Shown: positions 35,249 through 46,500 of the stretch, piece by piece
How positions within the stretch are numbered: position 1 is the stretch's first letter
Layout: every line of letters starts with the position of its first letter
Assembly: GCF_000283155.1 (NCBI RefSeq)
Contig: NW_004454195.1
Location: forward strand, 7,965,076 to 8,029,075
Source of the DNA: Ceratotherium simum simum
Taxonomy: Eukaryota > Chordata > Mammalia > Perissodactyla > Rhinocerotidae
Direction of reading: 5' to 3'
DNA: 64,000 nt
Position numbers and translations under genes: made by a program
Notes under the pieces: model-generated
What the model was told of the DNA's origin: nothing
Seen by the model: only the letters and a program-made list of their open reading frames with translations
The model's database searches: none

Positions 35249-35739
35249 ACATAAAGACTTCTGAGAGTTGTATTTTCGGTGTGAGTTGTATCCTTCATCA
35301 TTAGAAAATAACCTTTAAATTTCTGTTTAATATATTTACTTTGAATTTTATTGAATTATATATATTATTAGTATTGTGACTCCTACTTTCTTGTTGTTTG
35401 CATTCATCTAATATCCTTTTGCCCATCCTTTTAGTTCTAACATTTTGAGATGCTTTGTTTTAGATGTGGCTTTTAAAAACAGTGTATATACTTGTTGAAT
35501 TGAGTTTCTGTATTCTCATGGTATAATTTATCACATTTGTACCTACTTTTATAATATCTTGGCCTTATTTTTTATCTTGCTCTATTTTTTTTCTATCTCA
35601 TCCATTCATTTATTTTCTGTACTTTGGTATATAATTTTCTTTTGTTTTTTCTAGTGTCTTAGAAAATATATATTTATTTTTTTATAACTTTTTAAAAATT
35701 AAAAAGAAAATTGAAGTTTCTCTAAAGAATTCTTCAATC

Positions 35740-35840
35740 CATATTTTTCCTCAAAGCAAGGACTGTGACTCTTGCCCACTTGTATCCCCAGTACCAGTGA
35801 CACAGAAGTTTCAGAAATGTTTAATTTGCTGAATTGAAAT
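35740..35840 (+). mobile_element. L2-like 3' fragment
   Basis: 'caaggactgtgactcttgcc' followed by 'tatccccagtacc' and 'gaaatgtttaatttgctgaa' resembles the L2 tail. Confidence 0.4.
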
Positions 35841-36289
35841 CACTACGTTCTAAGCAATTGTGCTGGTAAATAGCTTTTACCACATTTCTTCAAATAAACA
35901 TTTAAAAATATTATTTTATTTTTCTCTTTGGTCTATATTTTTTTATGTTGATTAAAAAACATTTCCTTCATATGTACTCTTTTGAAACAAAAACCTGTAA
36001 TCTGAAACAGACAAATAATGAATTTATGAACTAAAAGGTGATTATCTTCTTTTGAATGTGTTTTAAAAGTTATTGGATGTTTAATAATCACAAAGAATTA
36101 TGGGAATTTTTAATAATCAAATGCTTATAATGCTTATTCTGACAAATTCAAACAATAAGAAAGTGGAAAGATCCTTCCCTCCAACCCCATACTCCAAAGA
36201 TAGTCATTATTGCCATTTTAGTATGTATCTTTCCAATGTTTCTTTATGCTATAATGATGATAATATAGTAACTAACACTATATAACCTT

Positions 36290-36480
36290 TACTATGTGCT
36301 ATACATATATTAATTAATTTAATCCTCAAAACAACCAAATGGGTAAGTACTATTATTATCATGTCTATATTAGGGATGAACAAAATGAAGTTTTGTGAGA
36401 AACATAGGTGATTTTTCTCAAAATTATACAGCCAATAAGTGATAAAACTAGGATCCATGCTCTCAACCACTATAGTAAAC
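36290..36480 (-). mobile_element. MIR SINE, antisense
   Basis: 'ttaatcctcaaaacaaccaa', 'atgggtaagtactattatta' and 'ccaataagtgataaaactag' follow the reverse MIR order. Confidence 0.65.
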
Positions 36481-36537
36481 TGTCTCTTGTCAAATATATA
36501 TTTATATACCTTTATATACAAAAAAATATAGTTTTTT

Positions 36538-36763
36538 TGTTTTTGTTTTTGTTTTTTTTAAAGATTTTATTTATTTTATTTTTTCCCCCCAAAGCCCCAG
36601 TGGACAGCCGCATGTCGTAGCTGCACATCCCTCTAGTTGCTGTATGTGGGACTCGGCCTCAGGATGAACGGAGAAGCGGCGCCCCGATGCGCACCCGGGA
36701 TCCGAACCCGGGCCACCAGCATCGCAGCGCGCGCACTTAACCACCAAGCCACAGGGCCGGCCC
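36538..36763 (-). mobile_element. ERE SINE (short type)
   Basis: Reverse element with T-rich tail, CCCCAAAGCCCCAGTGGACAG, GATCCGAACCCGGGCCACCAG and head complement CCACAGGGCCGGCCC. Flanked by AAAAATATAGTTTTTT at 36522-36537 and 36764-36779. Confidence 0.92.
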
Positions 36764-36765
36764 AA

Positions 36766-36876
36766 AAATATAGTTTTTTAATTGACATACATTTTAATAA
36801 AAATATTCTTACAATTCTACAAACAAAATATAGTTCTTTTAATTGACATACATTTTAATAAAAATATTCTTACAAT
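36766..36876. repeat. 61-bp tandem duplication adjoining an ERE
   Basis: The unit AAAATATAGTT...TTCTTACAAT occurs twice with a 61-bp period and one small difference (TTTTTTAA versus TTCTTTTAA). The second copy starts at about 36827. Confidence 0.9.
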
Positions 36877-36899
36877 CTGTTTTGCTGATATATCCTCAT

Positions 36900-38165
36900 T
36901 TTACTTAATGTATTGTGCACATCTTTCCAAATTCTTTGAAGGTATTCCTGGTGACTGAACTGGTAAATCAGAGGGTTCCTTAAGTGGCATATTAGTTTTG
37001 GTAGGCTAACCTACTCCAATAAATAAATCCAAATATGTAATAGTTTAAGCATAAGGTAAGTTGATTTCTCATGTAACTACCTATGCAGGTTCAGGTCAGT
37101 GAGTGCCTGTCTTCCACATTGTGACTCAGGGACCCAAGGTCTTTCTAACTTGTTATTCTTGCATAACCAGAGCATACTGTCATCTGCATGATTGAGACTG
37201 GTTGCCATGTCTAGGATCCTGCTGGAGGAAGGGAAAGGGAACATGGGGAAAACACGCTGTCTTAGAAGACTGAGTCCTGAAGTGGGACTTACATTACTTA
37301 ACACTGACATTCCTTCAAGGAGAATCTAGTTACGTGGGATCTGACTGCAAGGGAGACCAGGAAATGTAGTTTACTAAGGAAAGAAAGACTAGATTTTGTT
37401 GGACAGCTAGTGACTCTGCCTAAGGCAGTTTTATTATATATTTGTTTAATCATATTGGAAAAAATTTTTAACACATTGATTTCATTTTTAAAGAATTACA
37501 TATCTTTAAAGGTGTCACAGGCATTTGTCAAATGGACACTCTGGTTAGTGGTTTCCAGAATGGAAACCAGGTCTTCTGACTCCCATGCCAAAGCTCTTTC
37601 TAGTTAATGCAAAATCTATTTTAGTTTTTTGAAGAGTTAATACAAGTATGAACTTTTTTCCCCTGAGGATAAGCCCTATTGGAAGTGTGTCTATCTGGTA
37701 AGATGTTAAAGAAAGACTCATTTCTGTAAACTATAGAGTTTATAGAGTTAATTTAATTTGAGAAAATAGTTGTCTAGCCAGTTGGTAGAAGCAGCCTGCA
37801 GAACATAGACCATATTGCTGGTGTAATTATCTGAGATGCTAACAAATGAGAGAACATTTTGATAATTTTCTAGTGAACCAGATTTTAGTTGTTAACGATG
37901 GGACATCACTCCCTGAATTCTACGTCCACTGAATGGGCTCACATTAAAATAGTCCTTCTTTATTCTTCAGATAGTTGCATATCAGCTGTGACTGAGCATA
38001 CAGGAAAATGTCAACCACTTCTTTAGTGAATATGGACAGGTAATTTTGATAACTTAGGTTTTCAAATACTATTTCTTTTTCAACAGGCACATACAATTTC
38101 TTTTTGCTTAGTCAGATAAATATCAAAATCTCTGTTTCGATTTGCCATTGTAGTCAGAGCTAAAG
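36900..38165. other. Gene-free interval
   Basis: Mostly unique-looking sequence; no exon recognised. The open frame at 37077-37310 on the - strand has no recognised family. Confidence 0.4.
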
Positions 38166-38188
38166 AAATGCGATTCATAATAGTGGAG

Positions 38189-38398
38189 AAGGGCCAGCCC
38201 CGTGGCTTAGCCGTTAAGTGCGCGCGCTCCGCTGCTGGCGGCCCGGGTTCGGATTCCGGGCGCACACCAACGCACCGCCTCTCTGGCCATGCTGAGGCCG
38301 TGTCCCACATAGAGCAACTAGCAGGATGTGCAACTATGACATACAACTATCTACTGGGGCTTTGGGGGAAAAAATAAAAATAAAAGTTAAAAAAAAAA
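38189..38398 (+). mobile_element. ERE SINE (short type)
   Basis: Near-consensus (GGGCCAGCCCCGTGGCTTAG, GGTTCGGATTCCGGG, CTACTGGGGCTTTGGGGG). Target-site duplication ATAATAGTGGAG at 38177-38188 and 38399-38410. Confidence 0.93.
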
Positions 38399-38410
38399 AT
38401 AATAGTGGAG

Positions 38411-40290
38411 GAAACTCCTGGTTATTTCATCCAACTTTTCTCTGTCCCAGGATATGGAGAATGCATATGACTTAAACCCCTTTAAATACCATACTCCCAT
38501 AAATTTATATCCTTTTCCTGAAGGCACATATTATACATGGCTCTTGTAAAATATTTCTCCAAACCTCTATACATCTTTTACTAAAGCTACAGGGCAATAT
38601 CTTTAAATATCCATAAAGGGTCATAGATTTTTATCATGCTTGATTGAGGAAGGCAGTCGCTCCCCTGGAACTGAGAGTCTGCACTCACCTGACTCTGATA
38701 TTTTTCCTACAGCTTTTAAGCTGAAGAGGAATCCTGCATGCAGGGCAGGCTTCTGGGTGACGTGTCATTAGCGTCACCTGCTAGGGGATGTGTACCATTC
38801 ATTATGTGTGGGCTTGGTTATGCCCCACAGGGACAATGAACAGGGAAGAACAGTCTTCCCAAACAAACCTATAAAACCATAATGTTTATGGGAAGACTTC
38901 CCATTATATGTTTATGGACTTATGAGTTGAAGAAATGAGGCCAAGTTATTTAAAATAACAAAAAAATTTTAAAATGCACACCTTCTGATTAGTTTCCAAG
39001 ATGAATTATTGATATTATAGGAAATTACTAACTGAATTTTAGTGAAAAAACCTTTGTGATATTGGTGAATGAGATTTAAAAATTAGCATCATAGTTTAGT
39101 ACGTGTGGCCAATGATGCATTTCTTTCATCTGGATCTTCATGTCAGATTAGGTATCATTTTTTGACTCTGATGGTCCTAAAAAGCAAGATATTGAAACAA
39201 AAGTGGACTTAGAACTCAAATATTCAAAGTTGTAGTTTTAGGCAAAAATTATCTCTAAATATAAAATACATTGTACTGGAGGGAAACCTGAAAAAAGTTC
39301 TCCACTGATAGGCAAACATTACCCTTTGTTAGGTGCATGTTCTGTGCCAAGTTACTAAACAAACAGTGGAAGAACAAAAACCATTGGGAGAAATCTGGGT
39401 GAATTATCACTAGTTAATATGAGCTGGCGTACTTTCTACTGGTAGCATAGACATAAGCTTAACCATGTACAGAAACACTGAAGTGGTTAAACTTGCAAAA
39501 GAAATCTGTGAAAGACTATAAAATCAGCTTGTCTCACTTAAGGCAATTAAAGCCCTTAAAATTATGTCTGTATCTGAAGTAGTGCAAAGTGCCAATGGTT
39601 TAAAATAATTCTTCTGAAGTGAATGTGTTTAATGAACATCATTTTTTGGAATATTAAACTTATGATTCTTAAGGATTTGGCATCGGAGACAAAGGAAAAG
39701 ACTCCAGACCCATATCTAACTGCCTACTCTCCATTTCCCATTAAATGTCACAAAGATGCCCTGAATTAAACATGTGCAAGACTGAACCATGGTTCCCTCC
39801 AGATCCTGGTTCTCTTTCAGTGTTTCCTATCACAGAAAATGGCTGGTTTTAAATCTCTGATGAAAAGTATGAGGAGGCCATTGACTGAAACTAGAAAGGC
39901 AGATGAGGAAAATATGGATATGTGCGGAAAATGTGCATTAATTTTAGCTATGTTGAATGAAGTTGGGACACGCAGGTAGAAATACTCTGTGGACACTTGG
40001 AGTTGAGAATCTAGGGAGATGGATTTGAGTAGGGGAGGTAAATTTGAGAGTCATCTACATAGAGGTGATAGATGAAGTTAAGGGAGACAAATGAGCATTT
40101 GAGTGGGGGAAAAAGGCAGAAGGGAGAGGAGCCAGGGAAGCTTATTGTGTATCACAAAATCAAAGGGAATTAAATAAGTAAAGGGCAGTGTCAGGAATGT
40201 CAGTGGATGGGAATGAGATAAAGTCACTGGATTTAATGACCTTTGAGAGTTTCAGAAAAGTGGTGAGACCACAAGCCAAATTACAGTAGT
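38411..40290. other. Gene-free interval with one compact palindrome
   Basis: Largely unique-looking. Contains the inverted repeat GGTGACG-9-CGTCACC at 38756-38778. The stretch from about 39870 to 40180 resembles the ancient repeat also seen at 28840-29640 ('tttgagagtcatctacatag'). Confidence 0.45.
38756..38778. promoter_or_regulatory. Palindromic TGACG half-site pair (candidate CRE/bZIP element)
   Basis: GGTGACG and CGTCACC form perfect 7-bp arms around TGTCATTAG; the left arm also reads TGACGTG. The role is unknown; it lies about 3.4 kb beyond the inferred CAP2 3' end. Confidence 0.35.
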
Positions 40291-40299
40291 TATAAAAAG

Positions 40300-40420
40300 G
40301 GGTGTGTGTGTATTCTAGTCCTTGCTTTACCTCTAACCAGTTGCTTGTTCTTATGCAAGTTGCTAATGTCACTGGACCTCAGCCTTTTCATCTTTAAAAT
40401 GGGAGGATTCCTTTGATAAA
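40300..40420 (+). mobile_element. MIR SINE
   Basis: 'attctagtccttgctttacc', 'gcaagttgctaatgtcactg' and 'catctttaaaatgggaggat' are in MIR order. Confidence 0.7.
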
Positions 40421-41276
40421 CTCATCTAGATTCTGAGAAGTTGAAGTAGACATTTTCAATGAATGAAAGAGTAAATGAATAAAACTATATGTATTTCCTA
40501 CTAGTTCTAGAAAGAATTTCCATAGATAAGGAGAAGTGGTTAGTATTGACTACTCACTTTAAGATGCCTTGCTGTGAAAGGAAGATTATCAGTAATAGAG
40601 TATTTAATGGAAATAGTATTATCAAGGAAAGGATTTTTAAAACAAAGACTCTTGCAGATTATTATATCATTTTCATTCTACAAATGATACACAGTAATAT
40701 TACAAAGTAAAGAGATACAGGGGACCTTTGGCACTTAATTTTCTGGCTGATACTTATTTTTCTTTTGATTCTTTGTGAATGTACATGACATGCAGTTCTG
40801 CTACATATGGATTTCTTACCTCTTTGACAATATTTATTAGGTCATAGCATTGGTGACATTGGAATTCAACAATGTGCAGGAAAAAAGTGTATTGGAAATG
40901 CAACATTGCTTTGTCAATTGTTTTCCTGTACATTGCCAGTTTTTTTTTTTTCTGGTCCTTTTTCAACAATTCAACCTACTCAAAAAACTAGTAGTTGACT
41001 TGGGGCACCAGGGCTGGTAAAATAATTGCTTGAACCTCAAGTCTAGATTTTCAATGTCTGTGGTGGAGCATTTTGAGAGGCTGATGTCAAGTCCAAGGCC
41101 AGCCGACAGAGTCTGAGAATTCTGAGTGAGGGGCCGGCCAGTGGAGCAAGTGGTTAAGTGCGTGCGCTCCGCTGCGGCGGCCCGGGGTTTGCCAGTTCGG
41201 ATCCCAGGCATGCACCAACACACCGCTTGTCCAGCCATGCTGTGGTGGCATCCCATATAAAGTGGAGGAAGATGGG

Positions 41277-41520
41277 GGGCCGGCCCGGTGGCGCAAGCGG
41301 TTAAGTGCGCTTGCTCTGCTGTGGCGGCCTGGGGTTCGCCGGTTGGGATCCTGTGCGCGCACCGATGCACCACTGGTCAGGCCACACTGTGGCAGGCGTC
41401 CCATATAAGTGGAGGAAGATGGGCATGGATGTTAGCCCAGGGCCAGTCTTCCTCAGCAAAAAGAAGAGGATTGGCAGATGTTAGCTCAGGGCCCATCTTC
41501 CTCACCAAAAAAAAAAAAAA
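41277..41520 (+). mobile_element. Inner ERE SINE nested in another ERE
   Basis: Complete element from GGGCCGGCCCGGTGGCGCAA to a 15-A tail. Direct repeat AGTGGAGGAAGATGGG at 41261-41276 and 41521-41536, although that sequence is itself part of the ERE. Confidence 0.9.
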
Positions 41521-41613
41521 AGTGGAGGAAGATGGGCATGGATGTTAGCCCAGGGCCAGTCTTCCTCAGCAAAAAAAGAGGAGGATTGGCAGATGTTAGC
41601 ACAGGGCTGATCT

Positions 41614-41616
<3 letters not shown>

Positions 41617-41644
<28 letters not shown>
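41617..41644. repeat. (CA)n microsatellite replacing an ERE tail
   Basis: About 14 CA units directly follow CTCCTCA of the outer ERE, where an A-tail is expected. Confidence 0.95.
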
Positions 41645-41648
<4 letters not shown>

Positions 41649-42179
41649 AGAGGTAAAGAATTCTGAGTGGACATCTTTTTCAATATAAAATTATTACTAC
41701 ATCATGGGTACGTAGCATGTCTTTTTTAGAGTCTTTTCTTCCTACTTAAATTGTTTCCTCCAGAAGTTTATTTTTAAATTTATTATAAAGGTTATTTACA
41801 TTTATATTACACAGTAAAAATATATAGTATATGTAACACTGTATCATATTTATAAACTAAATTTATTTCTGGGATGTTCACATTAACAAAGATCTATGAG
41901 AGAGATTTTCTCAGTGAAGAGGCATTGAATTATAAAACTGGATTCTAGAATTTTCTGACTGACAGTCATTCCAACTGCAAATGGCTTAATCTGATATCTA
42001 TCTCAAAGAAGCCATTCTTCAGGGAAGCTAATGGCATGCTGGATACATTCTCTAATTCAACCAGAAGGACTCAGTTGTCTTTCCTAAATCTGACGTATAG
42101 GCAAGGGGGAAATCAAAGCGGAAAAAAATAATTCTAACATCCAGAATTCATCACAGTATTTAAACAATTAGAATTTTAC

Positions 42180-42185
42180 TTTATT
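42180..42185 (-). terminator. Candidate CAP2 polyadenylation signal
   Basis: AATAAA on the - strand, 1.3 kb after the CAP2 stop, with TG-rich sequence downstream. Confidence 0.4.
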
Positions 42186-43426
42186 TCAGAATAAGTATAC
42201 AGTTGAAAAAAAGATATTTACTAAAGCCACAACATTATTCATATGGACAAAACTTTTATAGCAAAACCGTGGTACATGAGCATTAGTAATCTGAATACTA
42301 TATGGATATAGAAGATATTTAAAAAACGGAAATGATGTATTCCAGAGGCTGTAATAGGCACAATATATATGCTTGTATTGGGTCTGCAAGCACTATGCTG
42401 TAATTCATTACACATGATCCAAGAAGTTGCTGACTTTTCAGCTCTACGTACTGAAAAGATACAAAGGAATATCATAGTTACTCTTAGGTTGAAAAAATGT
42501 GTACTATCAATACTACAAAATAGGAGCAGCAAGCCAAACCAACAAACAATTCCTTAGGTTTTGGAAGAAGTAATACATGTATGGCTTTTTCGTGTTCATT
42601 TTTGAGACTGGTTAGCAAGTCTGGCAAGTGGAAAAGAAGAAAGTAATTTATAATAAAACAGTAAAGACATCATTTACAAGGCATCTGATATTTAACAGCT
42701 TCAAAACTGGGAAACAAAAATTGAGCTTGATCTGAAAGCAAAATCGTGAGGTATTATATCTGCTTCCTCCCTACTAATTTCTGGCATAAAAATCTTTATG
42801 CAGAAAAGTAAGTTTTCCAAGTGACATGGCAGAAAAATATTTAAGATAAATCAATAGAATTTACTTTTGATTTTTAGTAACTGTAAATTAAAGTCTTCCA
42901 AGGACCAAGAAACTGGATACAGTCCTTAGTATGGAATTTTCTTATGTCTTGTAAAAACATGGGTTGAAATTTTTCATGCTGACAGTGTAGCCACGCTGAT
43001 AAAGGTGAACATATGGTAAAAATAAGAAAAAAATGGTAGATTTTTCAGAGCATACCACTACTACATCATATCGAAATTGTCTAAAAGTTCAAAACGTACA
43101 TCTTAGATTCTCGAAGGTTTTATTTTCCAACTAGCAATTAAACATAAGTGTAAAAGTGAACCATGCAATATTTTTGCTATCAGCTACTGTGTTAATGATA
43201 TGAGAGAACAGAATTCTTTTTTTTCCCCTTTAAACGTGTAATGCTCACAAGTCATCATGTGGAACTCAAATCACACACAAATGCAAATCATGAAGAAACA
43301 TTAAATACTTCAAAATGCCCACGAAGGCGTGCCAGAAATGATGCTGTTCCTAGAGCACAGAATTGTTGGAGGCCAAGACTAAAACAGTAGGTGCTACTGC
43401 AACTTCTAGGTCTTTAATGCTGCTCT

Positions 43427-43455
43427 TCTCTTCTCTTTTCTTTTCTTTTCTTTTG
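43427..43455. repeat. (TTTTC)n tract in the CAP2 3' UTR
   Basis: About five CTTTT/CTTCT units on the + strand, i.e. an AAAAG tract in the transcript, starting about 40 nt after the CAP2 stop. Confidence 0.9.
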
Positions 43456-43495
43456 ATGGGGGAATTCGGGTTAGGGGATTCGGTCTCCCCGGAGG

Positions 43496-43579
43496 TTAGG
43501 CCATAATTTCTGCAGGTTCAGTGACCAACTTGGCTCCATCCCACGTTGTCTTGAACTGCTCAGGAACAGGAAATTCTCT
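43496..43579 (-). CDS. CAP2: CAP2 last coding exon with stop
   Basis: The acceptor is TTTCCAG. The exon encodes [20 protein letters not shown] and EPAEIMA, then TAA at 43498-43496. An AAAGA-type microsatellite starts about 40 nt into the 3' UTR. Confidence 0.95.
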   Translation of the reverse strand, partial: REFPVPEQFKTTWDGAKLVTEPAEIMA

Positions 43580-46500
43580 CTGGAAAAAGGCAAGAAGAAC
43601 AAAGTTTCTTTAAACCAAGGCTTCCTCTTGCCAATAGTGTCATGGAGTGGTCTTCTGTGTCACAGGGAGATTTGCGTGGGCATGTGTGAGTTCTGTGACT
43701 GTTGGCCAGCATCATCAGTAAAGCGGGCACTTACTAGAAACCAGCCATTCTTCTAAGCACTGGATACATGTGAACTCAGTTAATCTCCTACACATCCCTA
43801 TGAGTTAGATGTTATTGAGATGCCATCTATAGGAAACAGAGGCCTGAGAGGTTAAGCAACTGGCCCAAGATGGTATCACAAGAGAGCAGAGCAGCCCGAG
43901 TTCAAACCTAGACAGTCTCTCTTACCCACGACTCTCCACCAAACTCTAACATGTACGTGAATCAGCCGGGCATCTTGTTGAAATGCAGATTCTGATTCAG
44001 CAGATTTGGGGAAGAGAATGAGAATCTGCATTTCCAACAAGATCCAAAGGGATGCCTAGGCTGCAGGTCCCCAGTCACACCAAGTAGAAAGGATTTATCC
44101 CGGTGTTGTCTATTCTTTGATGAAATATAAACATATGCTTTGGGCTGTATATAAATTTGTTACCCTTCATCCTGCCACCCTACTCTTCCCACTGAGAAAT
44201 ATATGCACACACATCACACACATACACCCACCCACACATACACACACAAAGAAAAATGCAGAATAGCCAAAATCAAAGTAGTTTGGAATCTCTCCTTTCC
44301 CCAGAGAGTGATTCGTCAGTCATTTCAGAAGAGGATCGAAAAGGAAGGTGAGGAGCAGACCCTGAGCCCTGGCTTCTGTGTGGCCTCCCGAGACTTCCTC
44401 GACATCCCGCGCTGTTGAAACCCCAAGTGTCTGTTAAGCTTGATGAATAAATGAAAAGGAATAGGATATATTGGGGCATATGAGAAAGCCATTTGGTTTA
44501 AAACTGTGGCCTGACCTGGTTTTTCCAGAAGGGCCTGACATGGCCTGTTGAGCATGCATTGCACATCTCCTTTAAATACTTTTAATGTCCCAAAGCCAAA
44601 AATGATGCCCTTAAAGATAGGGATGTGGCTCCCCCATATCGGCATTTCTTTAAGGATAAGCATCTCTTCCCAGAAACGAAGGATTAATTACTGACTTCTT
44701 GTGTTCACCTTGTGACCACTGACCTGCTGTGCCAGCAAAGCTTCTTGTGACTGCTGTAAAAGGGACATTGCTGTCATACATGATGTATGCTCTTTGTTCC
44801 AAGACAGTATATAACCACTCTGTACACCCTACTTCTTCAGAGTGCTTCCTTCCTTTGTGAAGGGCTTTATGGTCCTTAGGCCTGGCTCATAATAAACTCA
44901 CCTCAATTTTGATTTATAGATTGATTATGGATTATTTGCATCGACAAGCGGATGCCTGTGCTCACCGATGTTTCAGTGGAATACACACAGGAGTACGTAT
45001 CTTCCTAGATGTAGGATCCAACTGTTTCTTTTGGAAGAAGCTATTTATTTATTTATTTTAAAGGGAAGGCCCTAACTGGTGCAGCCACTATGGAAAACAG
45101 TATGGAGATTCCTCAAAAAATCAACGATAGAACTACCATATGATCCAGCTATTCCACTGTTGGGTATTTATCCAAAGAACTTGAAAACACCAATTTGCAA
45201 AGGTACATGCACCCCTGTGTTCATTGCAGCCTTATTCACGATAGCCAAGACTTGGAAGCAACCTAAGTGCCCATCAAGGGACGAATGGATAAAGAAGCTG
45301 TGGTATATATACACAATGGAATACTACTCAGCCATAAGAAACGATGAAATCCAGCCATTTGTGACAACATGGATGGACATTGAGGGCATGATGCAAAGTG
45401 AAATAAGTCAGAGGGAGAAGGTCAAATACCGTATGAATTCCTTCATTAAGTAGTAGATAATAACAACAATAAACAAACACATAGGGACAGAGATTGGATT
45501 GGTGGTTACCAGAGGGGAAGGGGGGAGGGAGGAGGGTGAAAGGGATAATTGGGTACATGTGTGTGGTGATGGGTTGTAATTAGTATTTTGGTGGTGAACA
45601 TGATGTAATCTATGCAGAAATAGAAGTACAATGATGTACACCTGAAATTTTTACAATGTTATAAACCAATGTTACTGCAATAAACAAAAAATTAAAAAAA
45701 ATAAAAAATAAAAAAAAAAAAATAAAGGGAAGGCCCTTTCTATAATGAGTGATGTTGTCTCCTTGAGGGAAATCTGCCATGGAAGGTCTTAAGATGAAGC
45801 AAAGAAGTCACAGTCTAAATAACCGTGTGTGTGTGTGTATGTGTCTGTCTGTGTCTGTCTGTGTCTGTGTGTCTATGTAGCCAATATCCCTCTGGGGCTC
45901 TTCTTGATGAGTAAATCAGGCTTTGTATTTGCTCTCAAGTACCAGGCCAGGGAGAGAATGCTCCCGAGTGGAAGCACCTCTTTGATAGTAACTGTTCCAA
46001 ATCTTCTTTGGGAGTGAAGTGATAGTCACATGATGACGGATCTTCTCTGGGAGACTGACATCTTTCAGGATGAATCATCTTCGTCATCCATTCCCACATC
46101 TCCATGCCCATGGTAGAACCTCTGTATTGCCCCCTATTACCTCCAGTAGGAAAAATGCATGAAGGCGGCCATGGACTGAGGGCACCAGATAATTTACCTA
46201 TGAAGGGAAGACTTTACTTTTTCAGCATAAAAGCTCAACTTTTGACCTATACTAACCCTTTAGGTCAGTGGAGCTCAATCTTGGCTCCACATTGGAATCA
46301 CCTGGGAAGCTTTAACCAATACAGATGTCTGGGTGCCATGTCCAGGGATTCTAGCTTAATTAGTCTGGAGTGCTCAGCCAAACCCCATTGCTTTTCTTAG
46401 CAGATCCAGTTCCCACGCAGCCGAGCCTTCTGCTTAAACAGCCGCAAAGGCCAGGAATCATCCTAAGTTTTAGCTCTCCTACCTGAAGCTGATCTGTACT

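Larger units (their letters stand above)
33480..35660 (-). mobile_element. Old L1 ORF2 region, antisense, interrupted by an ERE and an LTR
   Basis: T-rich antisense L1 motifs ('ttgccttgcactcagagact', 'ttagtattgtgactcctact', 'ttttgcccatccttttagtt') occur on both sides of the ERE at 33979-34167 and of the LTR at 34552-35248, so both appear to have inserted into it. Confidence 0.55.
41129..41656 (+). mobile_element. Outer ERE SINE (long type), split by a second ERE
   Basis: The left part is 41129-41276 (head to CCCATATAAAGTGGAGGAAG) and the right part 41521-41656 (resuming with AGTGGAGGAAGATGGGCATG and ending in a (CA)n tail). Target-site duplication AGAATTCTGAGTG at 41116-41128 and 41657-41669, which brackets both elements. 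Confidence 0.9.
42165..43495 (-). other. CAP2: CAP2 3' UTR (extent inferred)
   Basis: AT-rich, repeat-poor sequence after the CAP2 stop. The inferred end is AATAAA at 42185-42180 on the - strand, followed by a TG-rich stretch (TACTGTGATG...GGATGTT). A nearer AATAAA lies at 43123-43118. The length of about 1.3 kb is typical for this gene as I remember it. Confidence 0.5.

Noticed and set aside
41617..41644. CRISPR-like or satellite array
   Set aside because: A simple (CA)n run without spacers. The genome is mammalian, so no CRISPR array is expected, and none of the window's repeats has repeat-spacer structure.
45079..45453. 124-codon + strand frame with protein-like composition
   Set aside because: It is the C terminus of LINE-1 ORF2 within a 5'-truncated insertion, not a host gene.
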